Assembly: GCA_964433875.1 (NCBI GenBank)
Contig: CAYSSO010000009.1
Coordinates: 1 to 59,743 of the forward strand
Length of the DNA: 59,743 nt
Reading direction: 5' to 3'
Source: Athalassotoga sp964433875
GTDB taxonomy: Bacteria > Thermotogota > Thermotogae > Mesoaciditogales > Mesoaciditogaceae
A program made the position numbers and the translations under genes. Positions 8,922-17,352 of this stretch are shown piece by piece. Position 1 is the first letter of the stretch. Every line of letters begins with the position of its first letter. The notes below the pieces were generated by a model, which was given only the letters and a program-made list of their open reading frames with translations, ran no database searches and had not been told where the DNA came from.

Positions 8922-9525
8922 AATCTATGAAAACTTTAAGGAGGTAATCGATCCTTCACATACCTGCCTTGTCGTTTGGGATGTTCAAAACGCTCTTATC
9001 GAAAGGATATTCAACAAATCAGAATTTGTAGATCACATGAAGGCTTTGATAAAGGGCGTGAGAGGAAAAATGCCCATCTTTTACACCAAGATCACACCCT
9101 TAAAAAAGGAATTTCAGTCTTCATGGTCGTATTATACGACAATGAAAAATTCTGGAATGGGTTTAGATCAAGCCCTCAAAGCACCGCATTTCATGTCTAA
9201 TCCCGGAGCGAGGGATATATATCAAGAGATTTTCCCATCATCTGAAGACATCGTAATAGAGAAATCGACTACGAGTATCTTCGTTGGAACTGATTTTGAA
9301 CAAATGATCAGAAATAGAAATATAACAACGATAATCTTTACAGGTATTTCGACCGAAGTGGGAATTGAATCCTCGGCCCGTGATGCCTCAAACAGGGGTT
9401 TCTACACAGTAGTTCTTTCGGACTGCGTTTCCTCACCAAATAAGGATTTGCACGAATGCGCGTTGAAAATTCTCGAGAGATTGTTTATAGTCACAGATTC
9501 TTCAGAAATTTTGAAAAACATCTAA
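8899..9525 (+). CDS. Isochorismatase-like hydrolase lacking the nucleophilic Cys
   Basis: Alpha/beta hydrolase of the isochorismatase/nicotinamidase superfamily, about 208 residues. The catalytic Asp is visible in VVWDVQNALIE, but the segment TGISTEVGIESSARDA carries Gly where amidohydrolase members have Cys. This resembles isochorismatase-type members rather than nicotinamidases. ATG 8899 is chosen over TTG 8881 because GAAGG lies upstream; the gene then overlaps xylB by 23 nt. Location at the end of the xylR-xylB unit suggests co-transcription, but no role in xylose use is known. The substrate is unknown. Confidence 0.75.
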   Translation: MKKINNVEIYENFKEVIDPSHTCLVVWDVQNALIERIFNKSEFVDHMKALIKGVRGKMPIFYTKITPLKKEFQSSWSYYTTMKNSGMGLDQALKAPHFMSNPGARDIYQEIFPSSEDIVIEKSTTSIFVGTDFEQMIRNRNITTIIFTGISTEVGIESSARDASNRGFYTVVLSDCVSSPNKDLHECALKILERLFIVTDSSEILKNI

Positions 9526-9533
9526 AATTTTAG

Positions 9534-9542
9534 TGATATAAT
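9534..9542 (+). promoter_or_regulatory. Extended -10 promoter of hppA
   Basis: TGATATAAT is a consensus TATAAT (9537-9542) with a TGn extension, 42 nt before the hppA ATG. The leader also contains CCATCT (9562-9567), complementary to AGATGG (9583-9588), which spans the start codon, so the initiation region may be folded. Confidence 0.5.
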
Positions 9543-9584
9543 TTTCACAAATAAGGGGTGTCCATCTGATCGCCGGAAAGGGAG

Positions 9585-11857
9585 ATGGTCTTCTTGTTTG
9601 GAATTCCTGAAATAACTACCTTTGAAGTAGTTTCGATCTGGGGAATTTTGATCATTGCCATCATAGCCTTGCTTTATGCCCTAATCCTCAGAAATCAGAT
9701 CATCAAAGAAGACAAAGGGCCCAAAGAAATGCAAAACATCTGGGAAGGTATAAGAAGTGGAGCAAATGCTTATCTCAGAAAGCAATTCAGATCCATTCTT
9801 CCACTTATCGTCATTCTTGCCGCGGTACTTTTCCTTTCAGTTTATTTTGTTCCGCCCAGTTCGGCCGCATTGATAAGATTTAAAGGTATGACAGATGTAG
9901 AGATCAACTTAATCGTAGGAATCGGTCGTGCCCTCGCCTTTGTCATGGGAGCCTTCTTTTCTTTGGCCGTCGGGCAATTGGGAATGCGCATGGCAGTTCA
10001 AGGCAGCGTTCGCGTTGCAGCCGCATCAAAAAAAGGCCTGAATTATGCCTTAAAACTCGCCTACCGCGATGGAACCATAACGGGAATGCTCACGAATGGT
10101 CTTGGACTTTTAGGATGTATAATAATTTTCATGATCTTCGGAATCGATTCACCAGATGTGCTTCTCGGATTTGGACTTGGTGGCACCTTGCTTGCCCTCT
10201 TTATGAGGGTAGGAGGGGGCATATACACAAAGGCCGCGGATGTTGGAGCAGATCTTGTCGGTAAGGTAGAAGTTGGCGTTCCCGAAGACGATCCGAGAAA
10301 TGCCGCCGTTATAGCAGACCTTGTTGGAGACAACGTTGGAGACTGTGCAGGAATGGCCGCAGATATCTTTGAATCTTACGAGGTTACAATCGTTGCCGCG
10401 CTAATACTCGGAGTGGCCCTTTACCTTTCGACGAAACAAATAATGTGGGTGCTCTTTCCTTTGTTTGTAAGAGGAATAGGAGTTATTTCTTCCATAATAG
10501 GAACATACCTTGTGGGAGTCGGAAAAGAGAAAAATGCAATGACTTCCATAAACAGGGGCTTTTACGTCTCGGCCGTGATATCCGTTTTGCCCTTGTCGCG
10601 ATATTTTACATGCATGAATGGAGAGCCTTCTTCTCTGTAAGCGCCGGAATACTTCTTGCACTTGCGCTAAACGAAATAACAAAGTATTTCACCGATACGC
10701 GTTACAGACCCGTTAAGGACATAGCATCTGCCTCAAGAACTGGGGCAGCCACACTTATACTTAGAGGTCTCGTTGTTGGTTACGAAGCAACGGTTTGGCA
10801 GATACTCGCGATAGCCGGTGCAATAATAGCGGCCGTGGGTATCTACTGGGGCCAGGGGTTCACATTCACCCTTTACGGAGTAGCAATGACCGGAATAGGA
10901 ATGCTCACACTGACAGGAAATTACCTTGGAATGGATTCATTCGGCCCCATCTCTGACAACGCGAATGGCCTTGGAGAGATGTCAGATATGGACAAAGAAT
11001 CGAGGCAAAATCTTGCAGATCTTGACGCTGTCGGAAATACCACAAAGGCAATAACGAAAGGTGTTGCGATAGGTTCTGCGGTCATAGCGGCCGTATCTCT
11101 ATTTGGATCTTTCCTTACAAGCATAGCCCTTGTTCAGACTCAGATGGGTGTGCCATCAAATCAGACAATTCTTGCAAAGGGAATAGATGTTGCATCCCCG
11201 ATAGTATTTGTAGGCCTTTTGATAGGTGGCGCAATTCCATGGCTGTTTTCCTCTCTCATGATAAATGCCGTTGCCAAAGCGGCTGGCGCAATGGTCGAGG
11301 AAGTGAGACGCCAATTTAAAATTCCAGGTTTAATGGAGGGAAAAGTCAAGCCTGATTACGAAAAGCCAGTCGAGATAAGCACGGCAGCCGCTCAAAAAGA
11401 GTTGATAACACTTGCGACCTTTGTCATACTTACGCCGGTGGTAGTTGGCCTTGTTCTCGGAGAAGAATCGCTTGGAGGATTCCTCGCCGGAGCAATCCTT
11501 TCGAGCCAATTACTCGCCGTCTTTATGGCAACATCTGGAGGTGCTTGGGACAATTCCAAAAAGACGATCGAGGATGGAATTTACGGAGGAAAAGGCTCTG
11601 AAGCACACAAGGCATCTGTTGTCGGCGATACAGTTGGAGATCCTCTCAAGGATACCGCAGGGCCTGCCCTTAACCCGATGATGAAGGTCATAAACCTTGT
11701 GGCCCTTATAATAGCACCGATAATAATAAGGATCTCTAATACCAATCCGATATCGATAACGATAGGAATTTTGTCTATAATCGCGATAATGATCTCCGTA
11801 ATGTATTCAGTTCAGGGAGGGTTTAAAAGAAAAAAGGTTGGAGAGGCGAATTTCTAA
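9585..11857 (+). pseudogene. hppA: Membrane H+-pyrophosphatase (K+-independent type), split by a 1-nt frameshift
   Basis: Integral membrane pump coupling pyrophosphate hydrolysis to ion export, with about 16 predicted helices and a total length of about 757 codons. All substrate motifs are present: DVGADLVGK, EDDPRN, DNVGDCAGMAAD in the first part, GDTVGDPLKDTAGPALNP near the end. GNTTKAITKG carries Lys and Thr at the two positions that distinguish K+-independent H+-pumping enzymes from K+-dependent ones. The first frame continues to 10640, but homology moves to the -1 frame after VSAVISV. One missing T in the T4 run at 10585-10588 explains this exactly, restoring VFALVAIFYMHEW. Every other motif is intact, so either a homopolymer sequencing error or a very recent mutation is likely. 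Confidence 0.9.
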
Positions 11858-11861
11858 GTCT

Positions 11862-11887
11862 AAAGCAACGGTCGAGACCGTTGCTTT
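11862..11887 (+). terminator. Terminator-like hairpin after hppA
   Basis: AAAGCAACGGTC and GACCGTTGCTTT form a perfect 12-bp stem with a minimal loop directly after the hppA stop. The downstream tract is A/T-rich but not a clean U-run. Confidence 0.7.
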
Positions 11888-11898
11888 AAATTCAAATG

Positions 11899-11927
11899 TT
11901 GACAATTTTTTATTTTAGTGGTATCAT
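11899..11927 (+). promoter_or_regulatory. Sigma-A promoter of the oxidative-stress operon
   Basis: TTGACA (11899-11904), a 17-nt spacer and TATCAT (11922-11927), about 40 nt upstream of the Fur-family start. The -35 is perfect and the -10 differs from consensus at one position. Confidence 0.75.
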
Positions 11928-11934
11928 GTAATTG

Positions 11935-11951
11935 AAAACGATTATTGTTTT
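11935..11951. promoter_or_regulatory. Candidate Fur/PerR operator
   Basis: AAAAC GATTATT GTTTT is an A/T-rich inverted repeat immediately downstream of the -10, in the expected transcription start region. It resembles Fur/PerR boxes in base composition and symmetry, and its position fits autorepression by the adjacent regulator. No second copy was found in the window, so assignment is by position. Confidence 0.4.
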
Positions 11952-11968
11952 TGAAAGGAGAAACGAAA

Positions 11969-12391
11969 TTGGAAAAGTCTCAAATGAGGCTTACTTATCA
12001 AAGAAAGATAATTCTTGAAGAACTTAAAAATCTTGGCAATCATCCAACGGTCGATGAAGTTTACCTTGCCGTTAAAAAAAGATTGCCGAGAATAAGTATG
12101 AGCACCGTGTACAGAAGTTTAGAGGTGCTGTCTAAAAATGGATTTATAAAAAAATTAGAGCCTATTGATACGCAGAAAAGGTTTGATGACAACGTGGGTA
12201 CCCACTACCATTTTTACTGCCTTAACTGCGGAAAGATAAAAGATGCCCCTCTCGAAGAAAGTGAGTTGGAACAAATTGAAGAAGCCATAAAATCCGTTGA
12301 AAAAGTGATAGAGAAGAGAGGATACAAAGTAAGCGGGTATACACTCGAATTCTGGGGTAGATGCGATCATTGTGGAGGCGATAATAAATGA
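11969..12391 (+). CDS. perR: Fur-family metalloregulator (PerR-like)
   Basis: About 140-residue winged-helix repressor. The DNA-binding domain includes LTYQRKIILEEL and ISMSTVYRSLEVLSKNGFI. The dimerisation domain has HYHFYCLNCGKI and a C-terminal CDHCG, giving the two CxxC pairs of the structural zinc site. TTG 11969 is chosen because AAAGGAG ends 8 nt upstream; an upstream in-frame TTG at 11945 has no ribosome site. It overlaps the flavodiiron gene by ATGA. Heading an operon of oxygen and peroxide defence genes, it is more likely PerR than an iron-uptake Fur, though the sensing metal cannot be determined here. Confidence 0.85.
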   Translation: MEKSQMRLTYQRKIILEELKNLGNHPTVDEVYLAVKKRLPRISMSTVYRSLEVLSKNGFIKKLEPIDTQKRFDDNVGTHYHFYCLNCGKIKDAPLEESELEQIEEAIKSVEKVIEKRGYKVSGYTLEFWGRCDHCGGDNK

Positions 12392-13575
12392 CCGCAAGAA
12401 AAATAAAAGATAATCTTTTCTACGTCGGCGTTCAGGACTGGGATAGAGAACTTTTTGACGAGTTGATACCGCTCAACGAAGGTACTTCTTACAATTCTTA
12501 CTTCATAAAGGGAAGCCAAAAGAATGTACTCATAGACACGGTAGATCCTTCAAAAACCGATCTTTTCATAGAGAATATAAAAAGTCTTGGAATAACAAAA
12601 ATAGATTACGTGATCTCCCAGCATGCAGAGCAAGATCATTCTGGATCTATTCCAAAGATAATCGAACTTTATCCCGAAGCCAAGGTTGTTACAAATCAAA
12701 AGTGCAAAGAGTTCTTGAAGTCTTTACTTTTAATAGAGGATTCCAAATTCATAGTAATAAATGATGGTGATGAACTTTCCCTCGGCGACAAAACTCTTAA
12801 ATTCATTTTCACACCGTGGGTTCACTGGCCCGAGACGATGTCAACGTATCTAAAAGAAGACAAAACACTCTTTACCTGCGATTTTTTTGGTTCTCACGTT
12901 GCATCGACAGAACTCTTTGTCGGCCAAAAGAAAGACAGGGTCATCGAAGGAGCAAAAAGGTATTACGCGGAAATCATGATGCCGTTCAGATCCTCGATAA
13001 GATCGAATATCAAAAAGATAGAGGAATTACAGATAGACTTTATAGCTCCAAGTCACGGACAGATTTACGATCAACCGGATCTCATAATAAACGCTTACAA
13101 AGACTGGATCTCGGATAACGTTGAAAATAAGGTAACGGTGCTTTATCTATCAATGCACGGAAGCACCGAAAAAATGGTAGAAAGATTTGTAGACGATCTT
13201 ACGAGATTTGATATTGTCGTTGAGCCTTTTAACCTGACGAATATGGACGTAGGGAAGTTGGCAATCTCTCTTGTAGATTCTGCGACGGCAGTTGTGGCGA
13301 CGCCTACCATGCTTGTTGGAATTCACCCCAACGTGGCCTATGCCACCTACCTTTTCAACGCCTTGAGGCCAAAAACAAAATTCGTAGCGATCATAAACTC
13401 TTACAGTTGGGGCGGACAGGCTATCGAGCAGATCAAGGGAATGCTTCCTTCTTTCAAAGGCGAAATTCTCCCGCCTGTTATGGTTAATGGGTATCCAAAA
13501 GCAGAAGATATGAGGGCGATAGATAGCCTCGCCGAAAGCATTTTCAAGAAACACAAAGAAATAGGAATAGCATAA
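12388..13575 (+). CDS. fprA: Flavodiiron protein (A-type flavoprotein)
   Basis: Cytoplasmic enzyme reducing O2 to water (and possibly NO) in anaerobes. The N-terminal metallo-beta-lactamase-fold domain has the diiron ligands: His79, Glu81, Asp83 and His84 in HAEQDHSG, His146 in WVHWPETM, Asp165 in TCDFFGS, His223 in PSHGQIY. The C-terminal flavodoxin domain begins near residue 250 with VLYLSMHGSTEKMVERF. The 395-residue length fits the simple two-domain class without rubredoxin fusion, so an external electron donor is needed. Translation is coupled to the repressor by a 4-nt overlap. Confidence 0.94.
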   Translation: MTARKIKDNLFYVGVQDWDRELFDELIPLNEGTSYNSYFIKGSQKNVLIDTVDPSKTDLFIENIKSLGITKIDYVISQHAEQDHSGSIPKIIELYPEAKVVTNQKCKEFLKSLLLIEDSKFIVINDGDELSLGDKTLKFIFTPWVHWPETMSTYLKEDKTLFTCDFFGSHVASTELFVGQKKDRVIEGAKRYYAEIMMPFRSSIRSNIKKIEELQIDFIAPSHGQIYDQPDLIINAYKDWISDNVENKVTVLYLSMHGSTEKMVERFVDDLTRFDIVVEPFNLTNMDVGKLAISLVDSATAVVATPTMLVGIHPNVAYATYLFNALRPKTKFVAIINSYSWGGQAIEQIKGMLPSFKGEILPPVMVNGYPKAEDMRAIDSLAESIFKKHKEIGIA

Positions 13576-13588
13576 GAGGAGGGATTTT

Positions 13589-14083
13589 ATGATTAGCAAA
13601 AAAATTGAAGAGGTTTTAAACGATCAAATAAACGCCGAATTTTATTCTTCCTACCTTTACATGGCGATGGCGGCGTATTTTAGATCCACAAAATTAAATG
13701 GATTTGCAACATGGATGGAAAAGCAGGCAAAGGAAGAGGAAGAACACGCTCTAAAGATATACGAATATTTAAACAAAAGAAACGGAAGGGTTTCTTTGAA
13801 GTCCGTAAAGGAGCCTCCTTTCGAGTGGAAATCCCCATTGGATGTTTTTGAGGCCACATACGTTCACGAGCAGGAAGTTACGAAATCCATAGAGAGGATA
13901 GTATCTCTGGCTGACGGAGAAAAGGACTATGCAACCTCTTCATTCTTGCAATGGTTTGTCGATGAGCAGGTAGAAGAAGAGTATTCGGTTTTGCAAATTC
14001 TTGAAAGATTGAGAATGATAAAGGACTCTACTCAGGGCCTTTTGATGTTAGATGCAGAACTTGGAAAGAGAAATGAGGATTGA
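13589..14083 (+). CDS. ftnA: Non-haem ferritin
   Basis: Iron-storage four-helix bundle of 164 residues. Ferroxidase-site residues Glu17, Glu50 and His53 occupy the same numbers as in E. coli FtnA (INAEFYSSY and KEEEEHA). A good GAGGAGG site precedes the ATG. As the third gene of the oxidative-stress operon it would sequester Fe(II) and limit Fenton chemistry. Confidence 0.93.
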   Translation: MISKKIEEVLNDQINAEFYSSYLYMAMAAYFRSTKLNGFATWMEKQAKEEEEHALKIYEYLNKRNGRVSLKSVKEPPFEWKSPLDVFEATYVHEQEVTKSIERIVSLADGEKDYATSSFLQWFVDEQVEEEYSVLQILERLRMIKDSTQGLLMLDAELGKRNED

Positions 14084-14101
14084 AAAAAGGGGTGATCTGT
14101 A

Positions 14102-14497
14102 ATGGCAAGTTTAAAAGAAGTTATAATGACAGATGATTTTAAAAAGGAAAAACACGTACCGGTCATAGAAGCGCCGGCACATGTCAAAAAAGGCGAAAAG
14201 GTAAAGGTAACTGTCAGCGTCGGAAAGGAAATCGCGCACCCAAATACAACAGAACATCACATTGCATGGATAGAGGTTTATTTCTTGCCTGCCGGTGAGA
14301 AATATCCCTACGTTATAGGGAAATACGAATTTCAGGCACACGGCGCATCAACTCAAGGCCCAAATACAAGTACCATTTATTCCGAGCCAGAGGTTACGAT
14401 CTCCTTCAAAACAGAAAAATCTGGAACGATAATAGCCTACTCTCATTGCAACATTCACGGCCTGTGGTCAAGCCAGGTTGATTTAAAGGTCGAATAA
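14102..14497 (+). CDS. sor: Superoxide reductase (neelaredoxin type)
   Basis: Reduces superoxide to hydrogen peroxide without producing O2. The 131-residue single-domain form lacks the N-terminal desulforedoxin domain of desulfoferrodoxin. The iron-site ligands are visible: Glu16 and His18 in EKHVPV, His46 and His52 in HPNTTEHHIAW, Cys116 and His119 in CNIHGLW. It follows ferritin by 18 nt and closes the operon at a strong terminator. No rubrerythrin or catalase is present in the window to remove the peroxide product. Confidence 0.95.
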   Translation: MASLKEVIMTDDFKKEKHVPVIEAPAHVKKGEKVKVTVSVGKEIAHPNTTEHHIAWIEVYFLPAGEKYPYVIGKYEFQAHGASTQGPNTSTIYSEPEVTISFKTEKSGTIIAYSHCNIHGLWSSQVDLKVE

Positions 14498-14512
14498 GAT
14501 CGTTTTGGTTCG

Positions 14513-14542
14513 AAAAGAGATGGACACATGTCCATCTCTTTT
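14513..14542 (+). terminator. Strong intrinsic terminator of the oxidative-stress operon
   Basis: AAAAGAGATGGACA and TGTCCATCTCTTTT form a perfect 14-bp stem around a 2-nt centre, followed by GATATACTATC. Confidence 0.85.
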
Positions 14543-14550
14543 GATATACT
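14521..14550 (+). promoter_or_regulatory. Possible promoter of the TIGR02757/DUF554 pair
   Basis: TATACT at 14545-14550 is a good -10, 28 nt before the ATG at 14578. TGGACA at 14521-14526, 18 nt upstream, could be the -35 but lies within the terminator stem. Confidence 0.35.
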
Positions 14551-14577
14551 ATCAAAAATTCATCTTCAGGAGGTAAA

Positions 14578-15360
14578 ATGCTAAAAAAAGATCTTTTAGA
14601 ATCGCTTTACACGAAATACAACAAATACGAATACATCCATCCTGATCCTCTCGAATTTTTATACAATTACCCCGAACTAAGGGACAGAGAAATAGTAGGC
14701 CTTATCGCCGCCTCATTGGCGTATGGAAGGGTTGCGCAGATTTTAAAAGATGTCTCTTTTGTGCTCGATAGAATGGGAAAACCGTATGAATTCATAATGA
14801 ATTCAGATTGTGAATCTATCAAAAAGAGATTTGAAGGCTTTATTCACAGATATACCGATGCCGGGGAATTAACGAAATTCCTTCTGAATCTCAAAATGGT
14901 CTTGCAAAGATTTGGATCAATTCACGACGCTTTTAAGATCGGAATGAAAGTTGAAGATGAAAATGTAATTTCGGCACTTTCGAACTTTATAAGGTTAATA
15001 GTGCCCGATGGGAAGAAAAACACTCTTGTTCCTTCCGCAGAATGTAAAAGCCCTTGTAAGAGATTAAATCTTTTTCTGAGGTGGATGGTAAGACACGATG
15101 AGGTTGATCCCGGAGGATGGGAGGATATTCCTCCTTCAAAGTTGATCATACCACTGGATACGCACATGCACCATATCTCTCTCGTTTTGGGTCTAACTTC
15201 GCGAAAACAGGCAGACATGAAGGCCGCCTTGGAGATAACGGAAGGCTTTAGATCGATATCTCCAGAAGATCCCGTCAGGTATGATTTTTGCCTTACAAGG
15301 CTCGGAATAAGAGATGATACCGATATGAACGCCTTTTTCAAGGAGTACGAAAATGCTTAG
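14578..15360 (+). CDS. TIGR02757 (DUF2400) family protein
   Basis: 260-residue cytoplasmic protein of unknown function. The N-terminal YEYIHPDPLEFLYNY and the C-terminal IPLDTHMHHISLVLGL..RKQAD and DPVRYDFCLTRLGIR segments are characteristic of the family. The DTHMH segment followed by LGLTSRKQ is reminiscent of helix-hairpin-helix DNA glycosylases, but a DNA repair role is only inference. CAGGAGG precedes the ATG. The end overlaps the DUF554 gene by 8 nt. Confidence 0.85.
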   Translation: MLKKDLLESLYTKYNKYEYIHPDPLEFLYNYPELRDREIVGLIAASLAYGRVAQILKDVSFVLDRMGKPYEFIMNSDCESIKKRFEGFIHRYTDAGELTKFLLNLKMVLQRFGSIHDAFKIGMKVEDENVISALSNFIRLIVPDGKKNTLVPSAECKSPCKRLNLFLRWMVRHDEVDPGGWEDIPPSKLIIPLDTHMHHISLVLGLTSRKQADMKAALEITEGFRSISPEDPVRYDFCLTRLGIRDDTDMNAFFKEYENA

Positions 15361-16033
15361 CCTGGGCGTTATCGTTAACACTTTAACGGTTATTGGCGGC
15401 ACTTTGATAGGAATACCGCTTGGAAATAGGCTCAAAGAAAAGCACAAATCCGTCTTTTTCATCTCCATAGGAATACTGACTATTTTGATAGGTGTAAGTA
15501 TGGGGCTCAAGACCGAAAACTTTCTCGTAGTGCTCGGCAGTCTCGTGATAGGAGGTCTAATAGGAGAAATTTTGAGGATAGAAGATAAAATTTCAAGCCT
15601 TTCAAAAAGATTCTCGAAGGGAGACTCAAATTTCGCAACCGGCTTTATATCTACAACCGTTCTATTCGTTGTAGGGCCTATGACGATTCTTGGATGCGTT
15701 AATTCCGGATTGACGGGAAACAATGAGGTTCTCTACCTGAAGTCGATAATGGACGGAATAAGTTCTATAGCCTTTGCCTCTGTTTACGGAATAGGGGTTC
15801 TTATGTCAGCCGGAAGCGTTTTTGTCATAGAAGGAGGTCTTGCACTGCTCGCATCGGCTTTCCAGTTTTTGACCTTACCAGCCTACTTGAACGATTTCAC
15901 CGGCACAGGGGGAGCCATGATGCTTATGATAGGCCTGCGGATATTGAACGTGAAAGAAATAAAGGTTGGCAATTTTCTGCCAGCCCTTGTGATAGCGCCC
16001 CTGATAGATTTTTTCATCGTCTTATTTCACTGA
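15353..16033 (+). CDS. DUF554 family membrane protein (YdfK-like)
   Basis: 226-residue inner-membrane protein with about six or seven hydrophobic helices. Family signatures include GVIVNTLTVIGGTLIGIPLG at the N-terminus, VGPMTILGCVNSGLTGN and LYLKSIMDGISSIAFAS. Function is unknown. The start codon overlaps the TIGR02757 gene by 8 nt, so the pair is coupled. Its 3' end overlaps the convergent RseB-like gene by 12 nt, leaving no room for a terminator. Confidence 0.88.
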   Translation: MLSLGVIVNTLTVIGGTLIGIPLGNRLKEKHKSVFFISIGILTILIGVSMGLKTENFLVVLGSLVIGGLIGEILRIEDKISSLSKRFSKGDSNFATGFISTTVLFVVGPMTILGCVNSGLTGNNEVLYLKSIMDGISSIAFASVYGIGVLMSAGSVFVIEGGLALLASAFQFLTLPAYLNDFTGTGGAMMLMIGLRILNVKEIKVGNFLPALVIAPLIDFFIVLFH

Positions 16034-16909
16034 TGAGAACAACTTTGACGCCCACGTTTTGAGGGTATCTATATTTCCATTTGTCGCCATAACGATGTAG
16101 AGATCCTGGTACTTGACCGCCATTGAGTTATATCCCTGGGATTTGAACTGACTGACGAGTGGATCGGGAGAAACTCTTGAACTTATTTGAAAGAGATAAC
16201 AAACAACGTTATTTTGTGGGGATATTATTCCGCTAACTATCGTAAAATCAACGCCATTTAATTTCAAAGACATTATATTGGCATTTGTAAGGTTGGATAT
16301 TATCTTCCATACAACCGATTCAACTGTGTCTGGCGTCGCTTCGTTGTAAATTTTAAATGACTTCAAAACACTTTGAAAATACTCCAAAGATACCGGAATT
16401 ACCTGAGTGTATATCATGGAAATCGAATTTTTATCTCTTTGAACTTTCATGAATTTGATTATGAGATTGCCCTTCGAAATAATGGCAATATAGGTTGAAG
16501 TAGGCGTTATCAAATTGACCTGTATCGAAGGCTCTCCCTGATAAATCACATTTTGAGTCGATATTATCGTAGTTGTCGTGGCCGAAGAAAGCAACTCCAT
16601 GAATTTCTGCTCTATGTCAGAAATCGGTACAGGAGAAGGTCTCATCGCATTTCCTTCGATTATATAAGTATCGCCATTTATAATTGCCCATTCAAATGGC
16701 ATCGGGGCCATGACTTTTACTATCTCATTTCTACCATCGCGAAGCACATTTTCGTATCTGACTCTTGAATTTTGCCCTTCTTCAATAACAATTCTCTGAC
16801 CCTGGATGATCTGCGAAGCGTAAGAAGTTATAAAGGTATTTATAAATGAAGATCCAAAAGTATATGAGACAAAGATCAAAAGGATGAACGGATAAACTAA
16901 AACTCTCAA
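16022..16909 (-). CDS. Secreted RseB/LolA-like protein, probable envelope sensor of the sigma module
   Basis: 295-residue exported protein with a signal peptide (MRVLVYPFILLIFVSYTFGS). The beta-rich N-terminal half (QGQRIVIEEG, RVRYENVLRDGRNEIVKV, WAIINGDTYIIEG) resembles MucB/RseB and LolA folds; the C-terminal part ends with YQDLYIVMATNG. Start is TTG overlapping the anti-sigma stop (TTGA), so translation is coupled to it. The gene order sigma factor, zinc-finger anti-sigma, this protein matches rpoE-rseA-rseB logic, in which the exported protein shields the anti-sigma from proteolysis. Family assignment is moderate. Confidence 0.6.
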   Translation of the reverse strand: MRVLVYPFILLIFVSYTFGSSFINTFITSYASQIIQGQRIVIEEGQNSRVRYENVLRDGRNEIVKVMAPMPFEWAIINGDTYIIEGNAMRPSPVPISDIEQKFMELLSSATTTTIISTQNVIYQGEPSIQVNLITPTSTYIAIISKGNLIIKFMKVQRDKNSISMIYTQVIPVSLEYFQSVLKSFKIYNEATPDTVESVVWKIISNLTNANIMSLKLNGVDFTIVSGIISPQNNVVCYLFQISSRVSPDPLVSQFKSQGYNSMAVKYQDLYIVMATNGNIDTLKTWASKLFSSVK

Positions 16910-17352
16910 AATTGATCACTCACATACTTTATTTTTAAAAGGTAATCGAGGCTTGAATTATCCTGGGCATAGGTAAGAGTAGTACCGGGTTCTGACTTCA
17001 GAAGTGAAATTCCGGCAGAGACTGCTTTATCATATGCAAAGTTAGAATTAACGGCCGGATTAAAGACGTAGAAGGCCAAAATCACAGATACGGCAACTGC
17101 CGCAGTTGGAACGCCGAAGATCAATCCCTTTTTGATCTTTTCTTTTCTTTGTATTCTTGAGATTATTTTTTTCTCAAGTGCTTTTGAAGGTTTGAAGGTG
17201 TAAAGCAGTTTAACTCCATCTTTTATCTTTTGATAATTTTGAACGAAGACTCTGCAACTCACACACACTTTGAGGTGATCCTCGAATTGAGCCTTTTCTT
17301 CCTGACTAAGTTCTTCATTTATAAACTTTTCCCTGAACTCCTCACACTTCAT
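16906..17352 (-). CDS. Zinc-finger anti-sigma factor (zf-HC2)
   Basis: 148-residue single-pass membrane protein. The N-terminal anti-sigma domain carries Cys3 and the HxxxCxxC site His26, Cys30, Cys33. A linker rich in Lys follows, then one transmembrane segment at about residues 75-95 (LIFGVPTAAVAVSVILAFYV) and an extracytoplasmic tail of about 50 residues. It overlaps the sigma-factor gene by 11 nt and the downstream RseB-like gene by 4 nt. It is expected to hold the sigma factor inactive at the membrane. Confidence 0.88.
   Translation of the reverse strand: MKCEEFREKFINEELSQEEKAQFEDHLKVCVSCRVFVQNYQKIKDGVKLLYTFKPSKALEKKIISRIQRKEKIKKGLIFGVPTAAVAVSVILAFYVFNPAVNSNFAYDKAVSAGISLLKSEPGTTLTYAQDNSSLDYLLKIKYVSDQF

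Noticed and set aside
10445..10590. N-terminal part of the second hppA frame as an independent start
   Set aside because: The residues before FALVAIFYMHEW in that frame have no similarity to pyrophosphatases; it is the out-of-frame shadow of the first part of the gene.
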